Source: Endocalyx cinctus
Lineage: Eukaryota; Ascomycota; Sordariomycetes; Amphisphaeriales; Apiosporaceae
Length of the DNA: 64,000 nucleotides
Direction: 5' to 3'
NCBI GenBank assembly: GCA_001600455.1
Contig: BCKC01000002.1
Coordinates: 5,545,682 to 5,609,681, forward strand
Below the pieces are notes generated by a model that ran no database searches, was not told where the DNA came from, and worked only from the letters and a program-made list of their open reading frames with translations. The position numbers were made by a program, and so were the translations under genes. Numbering within the stretch: the first letter of the stretch is position 1; every line of letters starts with the position of its first letter. Below, piece after piece: positions 1 through 12,178 of this stretch.

Positions 1-836
1 GACTCCGGGAGGAAATCCATGAACACCCTTAGAAGCAAAACAGTCCGACTTGAGCAGTCCATTCTTAAATGTCCTCATTGCTTTTTGTTCCTCCATATTG
101 CGGCCGTATAGGGGTGATAAATCGAGGTACGAAGATGTCGTATTTATCGTATAATCTCGTGAGTCCTTTTCAAGTATCATGAAGACTCAGCATTCATGGA
201 AGTTAATGAAGGGATAGTAAACTTTTGTAAGCTTACCGTTCTAAAAATATCATGGATGATAAGAGTCGCTAGATAGAACAGCATGCTGGATATCTTGTTA
301 GGATGCTCTCGGAACGAAAACCCGTCGCCTCGGTTCATTAGCATTTCAAATATAAGTTCGGGATCTGGTAAATCAGGTCCTTGGAATACCATCGCCGGTG
401 TATTCTTCGTGTATGGCGTATTGGCTGCTCCCAACATGGGTGCCCGTAGATTGTTATGCGACCCATCGGCTTGGCGGTATCTGGTGCTTTTAGCCGCAAT
501 TTGGGGGGACGGGTGTTCCAGAGAATTCCATAAAGTGTCGACGAAGCTGTCAGTCAGCTGCTTTCCGACACGAGAATGTGGTGGAAACTTTGATAGAAGA
601 GTAACCGTGCGCTCTAAGAGGAGCGTATTGTCGTTTTCTTGCCCTGTTACCGTCGTCTTCAACAGGTCAGTCAGGGTCTTGTAGTCTTCCAGATTCAGAT
701 TCTGAATATCTTGAAGGATTCCCGTTTCTTTCGACGTATCATCGTTGCCCGGTGTGAACTGGTACTTTGGAGCTGTGGAAAGCGATTTGGTCATCACTTT
801 GATGGCCTTGGCCAAGTTATCGAGTAGCATCACCAT
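1..836 (-). CDS. Psi-factor-producing oxygenase / linoleate diol synthase, N-terminal part (cut by window edge)
   Basis: Two exons are visible: 836-237 (200 codons) and 165-1 (55 codons, running off the window). The 71-nt intron 236-166 starts GTAAGC, ends AAAAG and is phase 0. The family is a heme peroxidase-like fatty acid dioxygenase that makes 8- or 10-hydroperoxy-linoleate, often fused to a P450 domain, and supplies oxylipin signals for sporulation. Seen in the sequence: the block NLRAPMLGAANTPY, then HPNKISSMLFYLATLIIHD with the presumed distal heme His at about residue 195, and after the intron SSYLDLSPLYGRN and GFPPGV, all in the order found in PpoA-like proteins. The start is the first ATG of the open frame; a second Met lies two residues on. 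The proximal His, the Tyr radical region and any P450 domain lie outside the window, so activity and regiospecificity cannot be judged. Confidence 0.9.
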
Positions 837-3491
837 TTTTGAGATATGTGTAGGTCATGAACAGACACGCAACAAAAAGAGAGAATGCTGTCAGGGAGCG
901 GCATCCAGTCACCCTTCCGGGATATTTAACTGTTTATAACATTGGAATACCTATAAATACTACCCTAGCCGCCTGACTGAACGCCAGGAGTAATAGTATG
1001 AGTGTTTCAACTGCACACTAACTCGGATGACACTTTTGTACTACAGAGCCATGCTATAATGGGAAACAACTTGCAGTGGCTGAACCATACTCACACATGT
1101 TCTTTGCTTGGTTAGGATGGACAATTGAATCAGCTGACAACTTTACTACCCCTAGATTGGTAGAGTCTGTACTTGAATCCGATAATAATTCTTGCAAAAC
1201 TTCTGATCTGGTTTTTTAAGTCGAAGTCCTGAGAGACTATTGGTAAATACTTACTCAGTTATAAATATAGCACGCTACCAAAAGAATCTGTTAGCGGTCA
1301 TGTACAAAAGTGTCTACTTATCTGAATCCGATTAGCATAATGGGTCATCCCCCCACCCCCTTTACATGTACCGTACATATAACAAGGGGCATGATCCCAC
1401 CATTATTTGCCGTGCGGCTGTGGTACAAGGTGACACAAAGTAGCACCATCATGCAGTTATTGCTTATCAGTGGGTTTTTCAACCGGGACAGCCACAGCTG
1501 TCAGGCTAAGTAAGGAGATGACTGGATGAGCTGAAATTGATATGTGGGGCAGGCAACCCTCCCTACGTGTGTATGTCTCACACTTAGATCTTTACCCTTG
1601 ATTACACTTTTTTTCCGGCTTATTATTCAGTTCAACTACCAGTTACTTTTGATCGATACGAGCTTGCCACGCTCGCGCTTAGTAGTAACACTTCTTATGT
1701 CGTCGAGTGATTATAGCCCGTAAATACTAAACCTGTGGTCTGAAGTTAATTCAATGAGGGTGATACTTCTTCTGTGGGAATAATTAGGGGCCGGGTGTAC
1801 GATCTCAATGAATTGACAATCAGAGGGTACTAAACATAACTTATATGATTGTTCACTCTTCTTTTTTGCTTTAAAAAAAATAATAGAATAAACCAAATCA
1901 GGAAAAGGCGTAGTATGACCAGAAGTATTTCAACATCAGACTCAGCACGATACTTATAAGCAAAGTTAGATACTAGCAATGACTTACGATTGGTAATAAT
2001 GAGAACACCACCAGATATCTGTATTTATAATATCATAGAAACGTCAGAATACCAGTAGATAGAAAATAGAAGACTGCAAAATTGTCTAAAGAAGAGCAAA
2101 TTTAGGAGCGGTTTAAAATATCCGTTTATGGCTTAAACCCCGTATGTGGAAATACGACTGTGTGATGATTATATCCATCATTAATAATTGGATGATCTAG
2201 TCATTATAAATCTAGCATTTATATTTATTTTTGCCAAAGCTATTACTGGACGCGAGAGTATAGACGAGTCACGCACTACAATCTCGATAGTGTAAGCCCA
2301 ACGTCAACTTATCCTGAGTAGACCTGGCCAAGGCAGGGACAGCATTACAATAGCTTTCAAGTCAAGATGATCACCCCGGTACACTTCCGAGTAGATTTGT
2401 TTGAATTTGGAATTGGTGGGGTACGATATTATCCCTATGGAATGGTTTCAGACGCCTGTGGTGACTTGAGTAAACACGGAAGCCGTAGTCGGTAGGCCCA
2501 GGAGCAGCTTGCTGCAGAAACGTTAGCAAGTCCGTGGTTAGGAATAGATTTGACGAATAGAACACCCGTCCGACACTTCCAGCCACATACTAATAGAGGA
2601 ATTGGTTACATTCACTATTTTACGCACTTGCAACAGCCTTTGAGTATCACGAAAACATGAGATCAAATTTGAATAATGAGATAGATAACTATGCACATGT
2701 GGTGTTAGCTTTATTAAGTAATATGTTATTCCTTTAGCTGAAAGTACTATATTGATGTACTCTAAGCTATTTGGGAATGACAGTTAAAGATTATTTTCCT
2801 CCTTCTCAACTGCAGAAAGTTAAGGACATATAGACCTAGTAAAACTAGGCAGCCTTAATTCTCTAGGCAGCTAAGCTCACCTAGAAGTATCTTCCAACTT
2901 CTCGAATCCTCACACACACAGATATGCCCAAGAACCGAAATACTTTTGTCGATGCATTGCTCAATATACGTGACTGAATTGGCCGTAGCCTAACAATTAA
3001 GGGCACGTGGAGTTCCATTGTTTAGAATCTATCTCCATATTTATCTCGTAATTAATTCCGAAATCCAAAAACCAAAAAAAGAACCAAATATCAGTACTTA
3101 ATTCATGATCTAATAGCAATGCAAGTCTACCAATCTTGTGGATTCACCTTTTGCATCCTGAACGGAAACAGAAAAAAATCTCTCTCTCGACAGCAAAAAT
3201 CAAAGATAACAAATCTGTTTTTACTCTCGGTAATATATGCCTGACCCTAACGATAACATTGTCCCTCTTTATAGGCAGCATTATCATCTGCTTAGTCGGT
3301 TATATCGGAGTAGTCCTATGCGTTAACTGTCGGAGGCATTGGTGAGCCCAGTTAAGAAGCGACAACGACAAAGATGGGACCGCGACTTCGTCCAAGGAGA
3401 TAGAGGCGTTGAGTCCGAGGTGGCATGCGTATGAATGGTTCACGTGTTGTATCTGTAGTGAAAGAGCCCTCTTTGTAGGCGGTCGACGCGG
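837..3491. other. AT-rich intergenic stretch
   Basis: No supportable gene. Open frames here are short and have no recognisable family pattern. The first 150 bases, just upstream of the minus-strand dioxygenase, should hold its promoter. A short minus-strand frame near 2371-2586 and a hydrophobic plus-strand frame near 3136-3345 were inspected and not accepted. Confidence 0.5.
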
Positions 3492-4796
3492 CTACCGCAT
3501 AACCGATTCGGAGCGTCTATACCTCTGGTCATAATCGTCGCGGCGGCGTGATCTTCGGTGTCGTCTGTGTTGGTGATGCAAAGGCGTAGCGCGCTCTTTG
3601 TCCTTCTTCCAGTCCTTATCGTCGTCGTCGCTTTCCCCATCACCGTCCTCGTCCTCGCCCTCGACGGCGCCTTGCCTGGCGCCGAGCGTCCTGCGCTCGC
3701 CCAGCCTCGGCGGCGGCTCCTTCAGCCCGAGCCCGGTCATCGCCCAGTTGAACCAGTTCGGGGTCGGCGGGACAAACTGCCCGATGTCCCGGGTGTAGCG
3801 CATTTGCTGATCCTCGGGCAGGTTCAGCCACACGAACGGCCGATCGCTGTTGACGCGACCCTCGATGACGAAGTCGCCGATCGCCTCCGGCACCCGCAAC
3901 GCCTCGAGGATGAGGATCGGCTGGTACGCCGGAATGAGAAGGTGCAGCTTGACGGGGCGCGCGCTACCCCGCTCGCGACCGAATCGACGCTCCCTCTTCC
4001 GGATGCGCTGCCTAGCAGCGAGCATGAAGACGAAGACGGTGTCGATCTGGTTCGTGTATCCGCAGAACTCGGGTCCTATCGGCTCCTTGGCCATGATGTG
4101 GTAGAAACCCGGATACCAGTCGTTGTCCGGATGGTAGACGAAGAACCAGTGATCGAAGGCAGGGTCGTTGGAGGTCTGCATAATGCGCTCCCGAATCAAG
4201 TCGTGGACGTACCGTGGAAAGTCCTTTTGAGCGACGAGGGCTGTCTGGGCTGCGAGACTAGTGGCCATGTCCTTGAGGCGAGCGTCGATGAGCTGGAGAA
4301 CCTGGATGCCTTGGTAGGCCAGGACGACATTGGCACCGATGCCGGCCGTGGTGGCGAGGGACGCGAAGCCGGCCAGGATTGCTGCAGAGTCGGCGAAGGA
4401 CTTGCCCATAACCTGGATAGCGGGGATAAACTTGTCGGCCATATATGCCACTTTTTCCGCCACTTCGCCGATATCGATCTCGCCGGTTAAGTTCTCAAAA
4501 CCGCGATTCGCCAGCTCGGCTTGGATGGTACGCACGATCGGCCTAGCTTCCTGAGCATATCTGGCGATGGTGCTCCTCACGACCCCTTCCCTTACCTTCT
4601 GATTGTTGGCTATCCATTTGAACATGTGTGCGTTTCGAAATTCAGAGTCCCAAAAAGGGCTATTGAGAAACGTAGAAGTTTTTTCAAGTAGAACAGTGAC
4701 GCGGATACACAGGTTAAATACCGAGAAATCGAGATACAGAAAAGAGCGGTCTAAACATGTACGTGCAAAATGTTTCGGATTATGTTGATTAGGCAC
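3492..4796 (-). CDS. Conserved fungal protein of unknown function with charged C-terminal tail
   Basis: A GC-rich open frame of 434 codons from the ATG at 4796. A second ATG at 4625 (beginning MFKWIANNQKVREG) gives a 377-aa protein and is a more natural start, because the first 57 residues read like untranslated DNA or a mis-joined exon. The body has a long helical region, including an Ala/Gly-rich hydrophobic stretch (FADSAAILAGFASLATTAG) that may be a membrane segment. Next come DHWFFVYHPDNDWYPGFYH and LHLLIPAYQPILILEAL, which I recall from uncharacterised proteins of many ascomycetes. The tail is an acidic block (GEDEDGDGESDDDD) followed by a basic His/Arg-rich end. No catalytic motif was recognised. 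The long plus-strand frame on the other strand is a GC-skew shadow. Confidence 0.75.
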   Translation of the reverse strand: MPNQHNPKHFARTCLDRSFLYLDFSVFNLCIRVTVLLEKTSTFLNSPFWDSEFRNAHMFKWIANNQKVREGVVRSTIARYAQEARPIVRTIQAELANRGFENLTGEIDIGEVAEKVAYMADKFIPAIQVMGKSFADSAAILAGFASLATTAGIGANVVLAYQGIQVLQLIDARLKDMATSLAAQTALVAQKDFPRYVHDLIRERIMQTSNDPAFDHWFFVYHPDNDWYPGFYHIMAKEPIGPEFCGYTNQIDTVFVFMLAARQRIRKRERRFGRERGSARPVKLHLLIPAYQPILILEALRVPEAIGDFVIEGRVNSDRPFVWLNLPEDQQMRYTRDIGQFVPPTPNWFNWAMTGLGLKEPPPRLGERRTLGARQGAVEGEDEDGDGESDDDDKDWKKDKERATPLHHQHRRHRRSRRRDDYDQRYRRSESVMR

Positions 4797-7700
4797 TGTT
4801 ATTAGTTAGGCGGTATAAATTATGCGTAACTCAGCAGCTCAGGCGACTAACTTTCTAGTCCAAGTAACTAAAGTCCACTACCTTTTCCCCTTGTCGCATT
4901 GAGGCCAGGCTTGGCTCAGATCTTTTCCCCTTGATTCGTCTTAAACAAGGAGATGCTAGATTTGTCAAGCGTCACCGCTTCGTGGCGAACAGAAGACCAA
5001 TGAATATCGACGTTGTCAGGTCCATTAAGTCTCCACAAGGTCGTTTCTAGGACCGGGTTTGTCGGCGTAGTGGGTCTCGATCGGTTAGACTTGGAACCCC
5101 TCATGAACATATACTCTACTTATTCTTTTGAGTTGTCATTTTCTCCTCTATATAGTGGAACATATTTGCTCGTGTGATACAGAGGATTCAACGTTATAAG
5201 TCGGTTCAATCTCCTCTACTAGAAGATCGCCAAAGAGTTATGGTGGGAATGTTTGGGGATGTCCTTAGATACTGCGCCAACGCATCACAACATCCTTATC
5301 AGCTTATCTATCCACTGCGCACAGGCCATATACAGCATACGCCAAATACAGTACAAGTATATGCGATATCAGATATCTCACTGTGTCGTGCCTGCGATAA
5401 TCAGCTGCATTACAGCTGATGGAAGAGGGCTTTCCGCTCAAGACTGTATGGCATAAAATCTTCTCACCAGCTGGTAGACTAATTGGCCAACTGTACACTA
5501 TCTTAAGTACCATTGCAGTATAAAATATTAGTAGCAGTACCTTAGGAACTACTGTAGGTTCTGGACCGGTCACTGGGCTCGGGAATACGCAGTATATTTA
5601 CGTATTCAAGCTCGTTGTGATATGGTCCTAATTGTTGATTATTGTTATTACTTGGTACTCTTCTAGTTTAGGGAAGTGAAGGTTAAGGACAAGCTCAATC
5701 GTCCTTAGGGACATGACATCAATAAGCTCGAGTAGCTCAATCGGTATTAAATATACATCTTTCAAGGTAATACATAAGGTATTGAAAAGCGGTGAATTAT
5801 GGCAGTATCTGGGATCCACCTGCCACGCTACCACCTGTCCCCCACTTGCCAGACTAATTATTAACTATATACTCCGTAACGTTAATCGAAGTGATAAGCT
5901 GGGCGGGTCTTCTTCTTCTTCTTCTTCTTCTTCCTAACGACGACGGGAACGACGACAACACGTCTATATAAAGAGGGGCCTACCACTTTAACCAAAGATA
6001 TGAAAGTGTAGTACTCCATGTCATTGGCTTTTGACTATCAAAATTACGTACTCACTTCATAGGTACCATCTACCTAGCTGCCTCTTTCTTACGCTATTCT
6101 CTTCAAATGCGTCTCATTCCAAGTCTCGATCCAAGTTCATCTGCTTTCAGTAGTCGGCATAACTAGTCTCTTATGACCTCATTTTTGCACAGGACATGTA
6201 ATTAGAACAAATACGTGGATGTTATATCATATGAAGTAGTCTTCAGACTTTCTTCATCACTCAGAATAACTATCTTGCGGCTTCTCCGACTTTCAAGCGC
6301 ACTTCAATAATTATTCGGCTGCAACACCGGACAAGTGCTGAACAGATATATGGGCTTAGCCCACAATGCAGGTGGGGGGGATCTCCTTTTGCTAGACAAC
6401 AAGTTATGTTCTTTCCACTTCAGCCAGGGAAGTCCCGGGGAAGAATATTGTTCACCAGCTATTAGAGTTCCTATGTGGACTATAAACATCAAATGCATGG
6501 ACATGATCTTTGTCCCACATTTCTGATTATGAATTTATAGCATGATAAATCTATAAATCCCTGACTGCCTGGTTACGTATAAGCTGAAATCCCCTATTTT
6601 CTCGCTGTCATAATTCACAATGCCACGAGGTATTGCCTCAAACCCTACTCGAATACAAATAATCATCACAGACTCATAGTAACATGTCGATTTAACCGAA
6701 GAAATACCTTAAAGCATAGGTAACCGATAGCCAGTAAAAGTAAGGGCAAAGCATAATCCGGTCCGTGATATTCTTTCACAATGTGGGGTGTTATATTAAG
6801 TGATCAACATCCTCCTTGATTAAATAGCAAAAACACTCCCAGACTCAAGAATTGCATTTCTTTTAATCGAACTAGTTAAAAAGCGGACCTGTCAAGTTAT
6901 AATAGGGCAATTCGTAGTCAGTAAACATTTGGGTCATCACAGCTGTCTTTGCGTCCAGATTATACTAGTCATTGAAGCGCCGAGGGTGACTCCTTTTCAA
7001 TTGCCGTTATTTCGGAAAGTCTATCAAAATGTCGTAAGGTTACAAATCAATTAAATTGGTCTACTTCGCCATATTGACTCTATTATATATTTCATAGATA
7101 TGACCGGCCAGCTTAAGCCTTGTCTCTGCAGATACTATCCGGTTTTCGTAATAATAGCATCCAGGCAATTGGGCTGTACATGTATCCTGGAAAGTATTCA
7201 TAAATCCTAGTTAAGATTAAAATCCAACCGTCAACCATCTTCCAGCTACCTTTCTCTTTTCACGCCACCGAGGTTTGGGAGTTGTCTTATATATATATAT
7301 ATATGATTTGATGACTGATTTCGTATTCGTTATGCCCTTTTGATTTTCTAGATATTTAGCTCCTAATTTCAATTTATCGCTGTCGCTCTACATTGTACAT
7401 TTCTTACTGCTAGCGATGAAATTCAAATTCTTGTATTATTCCGAGTGACACTCAAATGCCTATACGTGCATTTATTTACATTACCTGTTGAACTCGGCTT
7501 ACGGAAATCTAGAAACCCGTAGAAATCTCCACACTAATATATTCAGAGCCTTGGGAGCGACAGCGCCTGGTTGTCGTCGTGACGTATGAGGAAATGATCA
7601 GTCATGAAATATTTATTTTCAGCCATATCCCCATATATAACGTAAATAGAAACATCACATGCAATCGCATTCAGTTTGCCCTTCATCGCTACTTAATACC

Positions 7701-9160
7701 ATCGATCGATCGCTAGGTTGGTAACAGCGTTACGCCACCCAATCCACCCGCACCACCCGAGTGTGCTCTCTTCGTGATCTATGAACTGAATCTCGGCGTG
7801 GAAACATTTTATGTATCTTATATATGAGACAGCAGGCCGTAATATAATAACCCTAAGCCCGCACGTACAGTCCGCACATACTTATGAGCTGTCGGCAGTA
7901 GGTGAAATTTATATAGCACTCTGGTTTTGGGGGTCATCCAAGGCAATATGTAAACTGAAAACTGCCAGCCAGCTGGCTTTACCGTGATGACGAAATCCAT
8001 GTAGACTACAAACAAGATTATATACACAATATACGAGTGCGGAGGTCGTGACCGCACTTGGCCTTGTTCGGCTTATTCAACGCCCAGCACTGACTTTAGT
8101 TCTCGAACTTTAGGGCCGAGAGTTTGCCCGGGGATAATCAAATTTTCTTCCCACGCGATAGTCGTAGGTTATCTATATTTCCCGCCATTATAGGGGGATT
8201 TCCCCTGAAAATCTTGCCGGTGTCGATCATTCGAAGTGGCAAGACCGTCTCCAGATTATTCTCGACCATTGAATTTAATGAAAAAAAAAATCAAGTTTAG
8301 TAAATATTTCGAGAAGACAGAAGGATTTGTAGTTAGAAGGTACTATAGATATCTCAATACGGCTTATTATGATACTCCTTTCTCTCCTACCTCGAATCCA
8401 AAATAGTATAAGGTAGAATTAGCACCTTCTCCAGATTTAGACAGACGTTGCTCTCCTTTCGCTATGATGGGTAAGGCAAAGTATAGGTAACGCTACGGAG
8501 CCCCAGAAAACGCCACTCATCGCTACCTACCCCATGCATTATGCCCATGTTTCCGTATCCCCATACAGGGAATGCGAGGAAAAGAAATAGAAAAAGAAAA
8601 AAAAACAGGTCGCGTTACCATTACTTGGCGCCCTATATTGGGGCGACGTTTCATTGGGGAGGTTGAATATCCGGGTAAAGAGGATACAGCCAGACAGGAT
8701 CACCGTGGGGAACAGGCAATCACCGTTTCGGAGCCATGGCAATTTCTTCCCGAAAGCGGTAGTGGGTTCAATTTAGTCAACAGTCCACTCCCGCCCAATC
8801 ATTTTGGCATCATAAACATAACCACAGTCAATATCTTTGTAGTATGGCTGTACGGCTTCGGCAGTTCAGCTACTGTGTTGGGCGCGGCGGCTGCGGGATT
8901 AAGAAGAATTTTACTTTTTAATAATAGAAAATTAGATATTGTTAGGCGGGCATTTGGTATTGGTCTGATAGTCACGATACCCCCGTCGTAGCTTCTTGGA
9001 ACTTAGTACAAAACATAAGGGATTTCATCCCCGCGATCCTATTTTATTTTTCTCTTCCTCTTGAATTTCCTTCCTCATCGCGCATCAAAACATTCCTTTC
9101 TTTACTAAACCCCCCTTCGAGAGACTCGTGTGTTCCACAACGCCCCCTAAACCTCCCAAG
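4797..9160. other. Long intergenic stretch with simple repeats
   Basis: No gene supported in about 4.3 kb. Visible features are a (TTC)n microsatellite near 5908-5934, a short AT dinucleotide run near 7288-7305 and a palindromic (ATCG)n run near 7702-7713. An open frame at 8572-8991 starts inside low-complexity DNA and has no coding character. The last 150 bases, CT-rich, are probably the promoter and 5' leader of the following secreted protein gene. Confidence 0.5.
5908..5934. repeat. (TTC)n microsatellite
   Basis: Nine consecutive CTT/TTC-type triplets in non-coding DNA. An open frame crossing it would encode a poly-Ser run but has no other coding support. Confidence 0.85.
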
Positions 9161-10476
9161 ATGCAGTTGACCACTTACTTCGCCGCGGCGCTTCTCGCCC
9201 GCAGCGCCGCTGCCCAGTTCAACATGCTGCGGTTCGCCTGCTCGCAGCTGGTCGTCGACCGTATTGACCCCCTCGTCAACCCCGGTGTGACTTACACTCC
9301 TCACTTGCACCAGCTGGTCGGAGGTAACTCCCTCAACGTCAGCATGCCTCCCGAGGATTACGACCAGGCCGCTCTCTCGACCTGCACTTCCTGCTCCTTC
9401 AAGGAGGACAAGTCCAACTACTGGACCGCCGTCATGTTCTACAAGGCCGCCAACGGCACCTACAAGCGCGTTCCGCAAATCGGCAACGGTGGTCCTCAGG
9501 GTCAGCTCGTCAACAACGGTGGTCTCGACGTCTACTACATCCCCAGCGGTAAGGTGACCGCTTTCAAGAAGGTAAGATTCATTTTTACTTCATTTCATTT
9601 AACCCTGTTTTTCATCAATATTCTAACCGATTTTTTGTTTTAGGGTTTCCGTATGCTTGCTGGTTCGGCCACCAACACCGACCCCTCCAAGGTGTCTGCT
9701 AGCAACATTTGCCACCGATGCTGGACCTCTGCCAGCGAGAACCAGTTTGTCGGCGGTGCCCCGTGCACGGGTGCTGACACTGTTGAGATTCCCTCTTCCA
9801 AGAGCTGCAACTTCATCCGCCAGACCATCATCTTCCCTACGTAAGTTTTTTTTTTTTTTTTTCTTTTTTCATTCATCAATATTCCTCTTCGAAAACTGAA
9901 ATCGTGAAAAACTAATCTAACGTTTTTCATCTTCCAGCTGTTGGGACGGTGTCAACCTCGACTCGCCCGACCACCAGAGCCACGTCACGTACAGCACCGG
10001 CGGTTTCGGTGGCGCCAGCGGTGGCGGCAACTGCCCTGCCTCGCACCCGGTGAAGCTTCCCCAGATCATGTACGAGCTTATGTGGGACGTCAGCGAGTTC
10101 ACCCAGTCGTCCGACTTCCCCACCGACGGCTCCAACCCGTTCATCTACAGCATGAACTACGGTGGTGCCGCCGCCCACGGTGACTACCTCTTCGGCTGGG
10201 AAGACGACACCCTCCAGAAGGCCATGGACAACTCTTGCAACCTCGACGCCTCCTGCCCCGCCGCCGGTATCACCAAGCAGACCGCCGCCGAGTACAACGC
10301 TTGCACCATCCCCCAGCAGGCGCCCGAGGAGGTCGACGGATGTATGTTCTCGAGTTTCTTTTTTTTTTCCTCTCCCCACTGTCGTATTTACCACAAGATA
10401 CTAATTATTGTTTTTTTTTTTCAACTTAATAGGGCTCAAGGCTCTCCCCATGGGCGAGGCCGCCATCAAGGCATAA
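9161..10476 (+). CDS. Secreted DUF1996 domain protein
   Basis: Four exons: 9161-9571, 9644-9840, 9938-10341 and 10433-10476, giving 351 aa. All three introns have GTAAGA, GTAAGT or GTATGT donors and pyrimidine-rich acceptors, and phases match exactly. The N-terminus is a signal peptide with probable cleavage after ARSAAA. The mature part starts FNMLRFACSQLVVDRIDP, then has CTSCSFKEDKSNYWTAVMFY, GFRMLAGS and ICHRCW, which are hallmarks of DUF1996 (PF09362). The many paired cysteines fit an extracellular fold. Codons are strongly C-ending and the introns small, unlike the AT-rich surroundings, which suggests high expression. The molecular role of DUF1996 is not established; homologues are often large secreted proteins with WSC or CBM1 modules, and none is attached here. 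The start follows a leader containing CCCAAG directly before the ATG. The gene converges with the AA8 gene at 11328-12178. Confidence 0.93.
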
Positions 10477-11327
10477 GCGAAAAAAGATCACTTCGATCCG
10501 ATTATAGGGGACTAGGGCTTCTTCTTTCTTTCATCTTTGGGGGAATTAATTTCAGAACTTCGTTCTTTCTGATGCATAGTAAACTCTACATCTCGCCAGA
10601 TGACATGAAAAAGTCGCTTTTCTCTACATTCATTTTTTACGATATTTTGTCATTTTAAACGCGATGAAATTTTAGAATTTTGATTTTGATTTGAATTAAT
10701 TGTTTTATTCATTGAAGAGAAAGCATGGGAGGACAATTTGATATATTGAATGCTTTGCTTCGCGTCACTAGTAGTAGCTACTTAATTAACTAATCCAAGT
10801 AGATGGTGAAAATAATTATCGTCTGGTAATCGTGAAAGAGCAGCGTGTTGTACAGATGCTTGTCAGATTTTATACACGCGATACTTGTGATTACGATCGC
10901 AATCTTCCCCCTAAAAATCGGTTGTATCACAGAAGAATTTTTAATCGCCTGATACTCAATGTTGTCACAGGCGATAAGATTTTGCTGTTCATCCATGTGC
11001 AAAGTTACTTTGATTTCATTCTCATATGTTCATGTTCAGATAGGTAATTATACACACGGGCTTTAAGTTTTCTTTCTACCAAAGAAACAGAAATCTTTCG
11101 CATACGTCATTCTATACATGATTTGAATTCAACCACTGCGTGTGTGCACCTTTAACAGCCCACAGAGCACGATATCGACGAGTTCGATTCCTCGTGTCCA
11201 CATTCCATGTTTCCCCAATCACCATCTCCGATCATCTTATTGCCCTCTTATCTTTATACTAACTGTACCAATCCTTTTCCAAATGATCTCCACCCCACTT
11301 ATCTCTTTTCTCATCAACTCCCGTTTT
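10477..11327. other. Convergent intergenic region
   Basis: About 850 bases between the 3' ends of the DUF1996 and AA8 genes. AT-rich, with T-runs that could serve polyadenylation. No gene seen. A short GTTCGATTC-like string near 11181 resembles a tRNA T-loop but lacks the other tRNA arms. Confidence 0.5.
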
Positions 11328-12178
11328 TTACGCGTTCTTGGAGACCAAGGAGTCAAAGTCCGGGTTCGCGGCCGTGGCGAAGTCGTGGTCCCAGTAGTTG
11401 TAAACCTCGTGGACGTTGATGGTGGAACTCTCGCTCGAAGGCTGACTAGGCTTGGTGCGGGCGTACGCGAAGGCAAGACGGTTCGACCCCGCCGGGTTGA
11501 GAGATTTCTGGGTGGTGCCGCTCGTCCAGGTCGAGCATCCCGAGCACTTGGCCGTGTACTGCCAGTGCGTGCCATTCGTCTTGGTACCTGTGGTAAGGGT
11601 CTGCAGGGTAGCTTCTGTGTACGCGGCAGGAGCGGTGTGAGAACTATAGTCATTTTAAACGTTAGTTATTAACCTAGCTTTCGTTAAGATAAAAAAGAAT
11701 TGTATGATAGTCGAATGGATGATACAATATGAAAAATTGTATACTTACGTTGCCCGACGAACCGAGACCATGGCCGAGTTACCGTTGGCCCAACCGACCA
11801 ACAAGGGGTTGTTCACCATATTGCCTCCCATAGCCAATCCAGCCCAACCGACGGCGATGGGGGCCACGACTTGGATGACCATGTCATAGTCACCCGAAGC
11901 GCCTTCGGGAATGGCGACTCGGTAGGTGATGCTGTTAGATCCACCACCTATCGCGTAAGCAGCGGAGTATTCCGAGAAAGTGAAACCCGTCTCAGCATCG
12001 GTGACGACAGCGGTGTCGGCTGCAGAGACTTCGGAGACTGAATCGGTTGAAAAATATAGAAGGTTAGTTTGTTCATTAACCCGAGAAATCTTTCTAAGAG
12101 TTCCAATCGGTGATTCATGAAAATCTTACCGAGCCCGAGCAGCGCCGCAGCGCATCCGATTCCGAAGTTCCAGCGCAT
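11328..12178 (-). CDS. Secreted AA8 (cellobiose-dehydrogenase-type) cytochrome b domain protein
   Basis: Three exons on the minus strand: 12178-12130, 12037-11749 and 11643-11328 (217 aa), with introns of 92 and 105 nt in consistent phases. The signal peptide is the first 22 residues or so, followed by one domain and no flavodehydrogenase: GFTFSEYSAAYAIGGGS, YDMVIQVVAPIAVGWAGLAM, GGNMVNNPLLVGWANGNSAM, then HWQYTAKCSGCTTW with a CxxC-like pair and HEVYNYWDHDF near the end. This matches the CDH-cytochrome fold (PF16010, CAZy AA8), which binds heme b through Met and His. Stand-alone AA8 proteins are thought to pass electrons to lytic polysaccharide monooxygenases or take part in extracellular iron reduction. 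No CBM1 follows; the protein ends FDSLVSKNA. Which Met and His bind heme was not assigned. Confidence 0.93.

Noticed and set aside
2371..2586. A minus-strand frame with VFYSSNLFLTTDLLTFLQQ, reminiscent of F-box-associated fungal proteins
   Set aside because: The likeness covers only about 20 residues and nothing follows or precedes it in any frame; too weak to annotate.
3136..3345. Short hydrophobic plus-strand frame
   Set aside because: A single hydrophobic stretch in AT-rich DNA without homologue memory or expression signals; likely chance.
3558..4490. A 310-codon plus-strand open frame
   Set aside because: It lies wholly antisense to the conserved minus-strand protein, has low-complexity Arg/Leu/Asp content and results from strong GC bias at codon positions.
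8572..8991. A 139-codon plus-strand frame
   Set aside because: It begins in an A-rich low-complexity stretch, ends in DNA without coding character, and shows no family pattern, signal peptide or splice logic.
11161..11205. tRNA-like T-arm string (GAGTTCGATTCCTC)
   Set aside because: No acceptor stem, D-arm or anticodon arm of proper spacing is found upstream, and the T-stem is imperfect.
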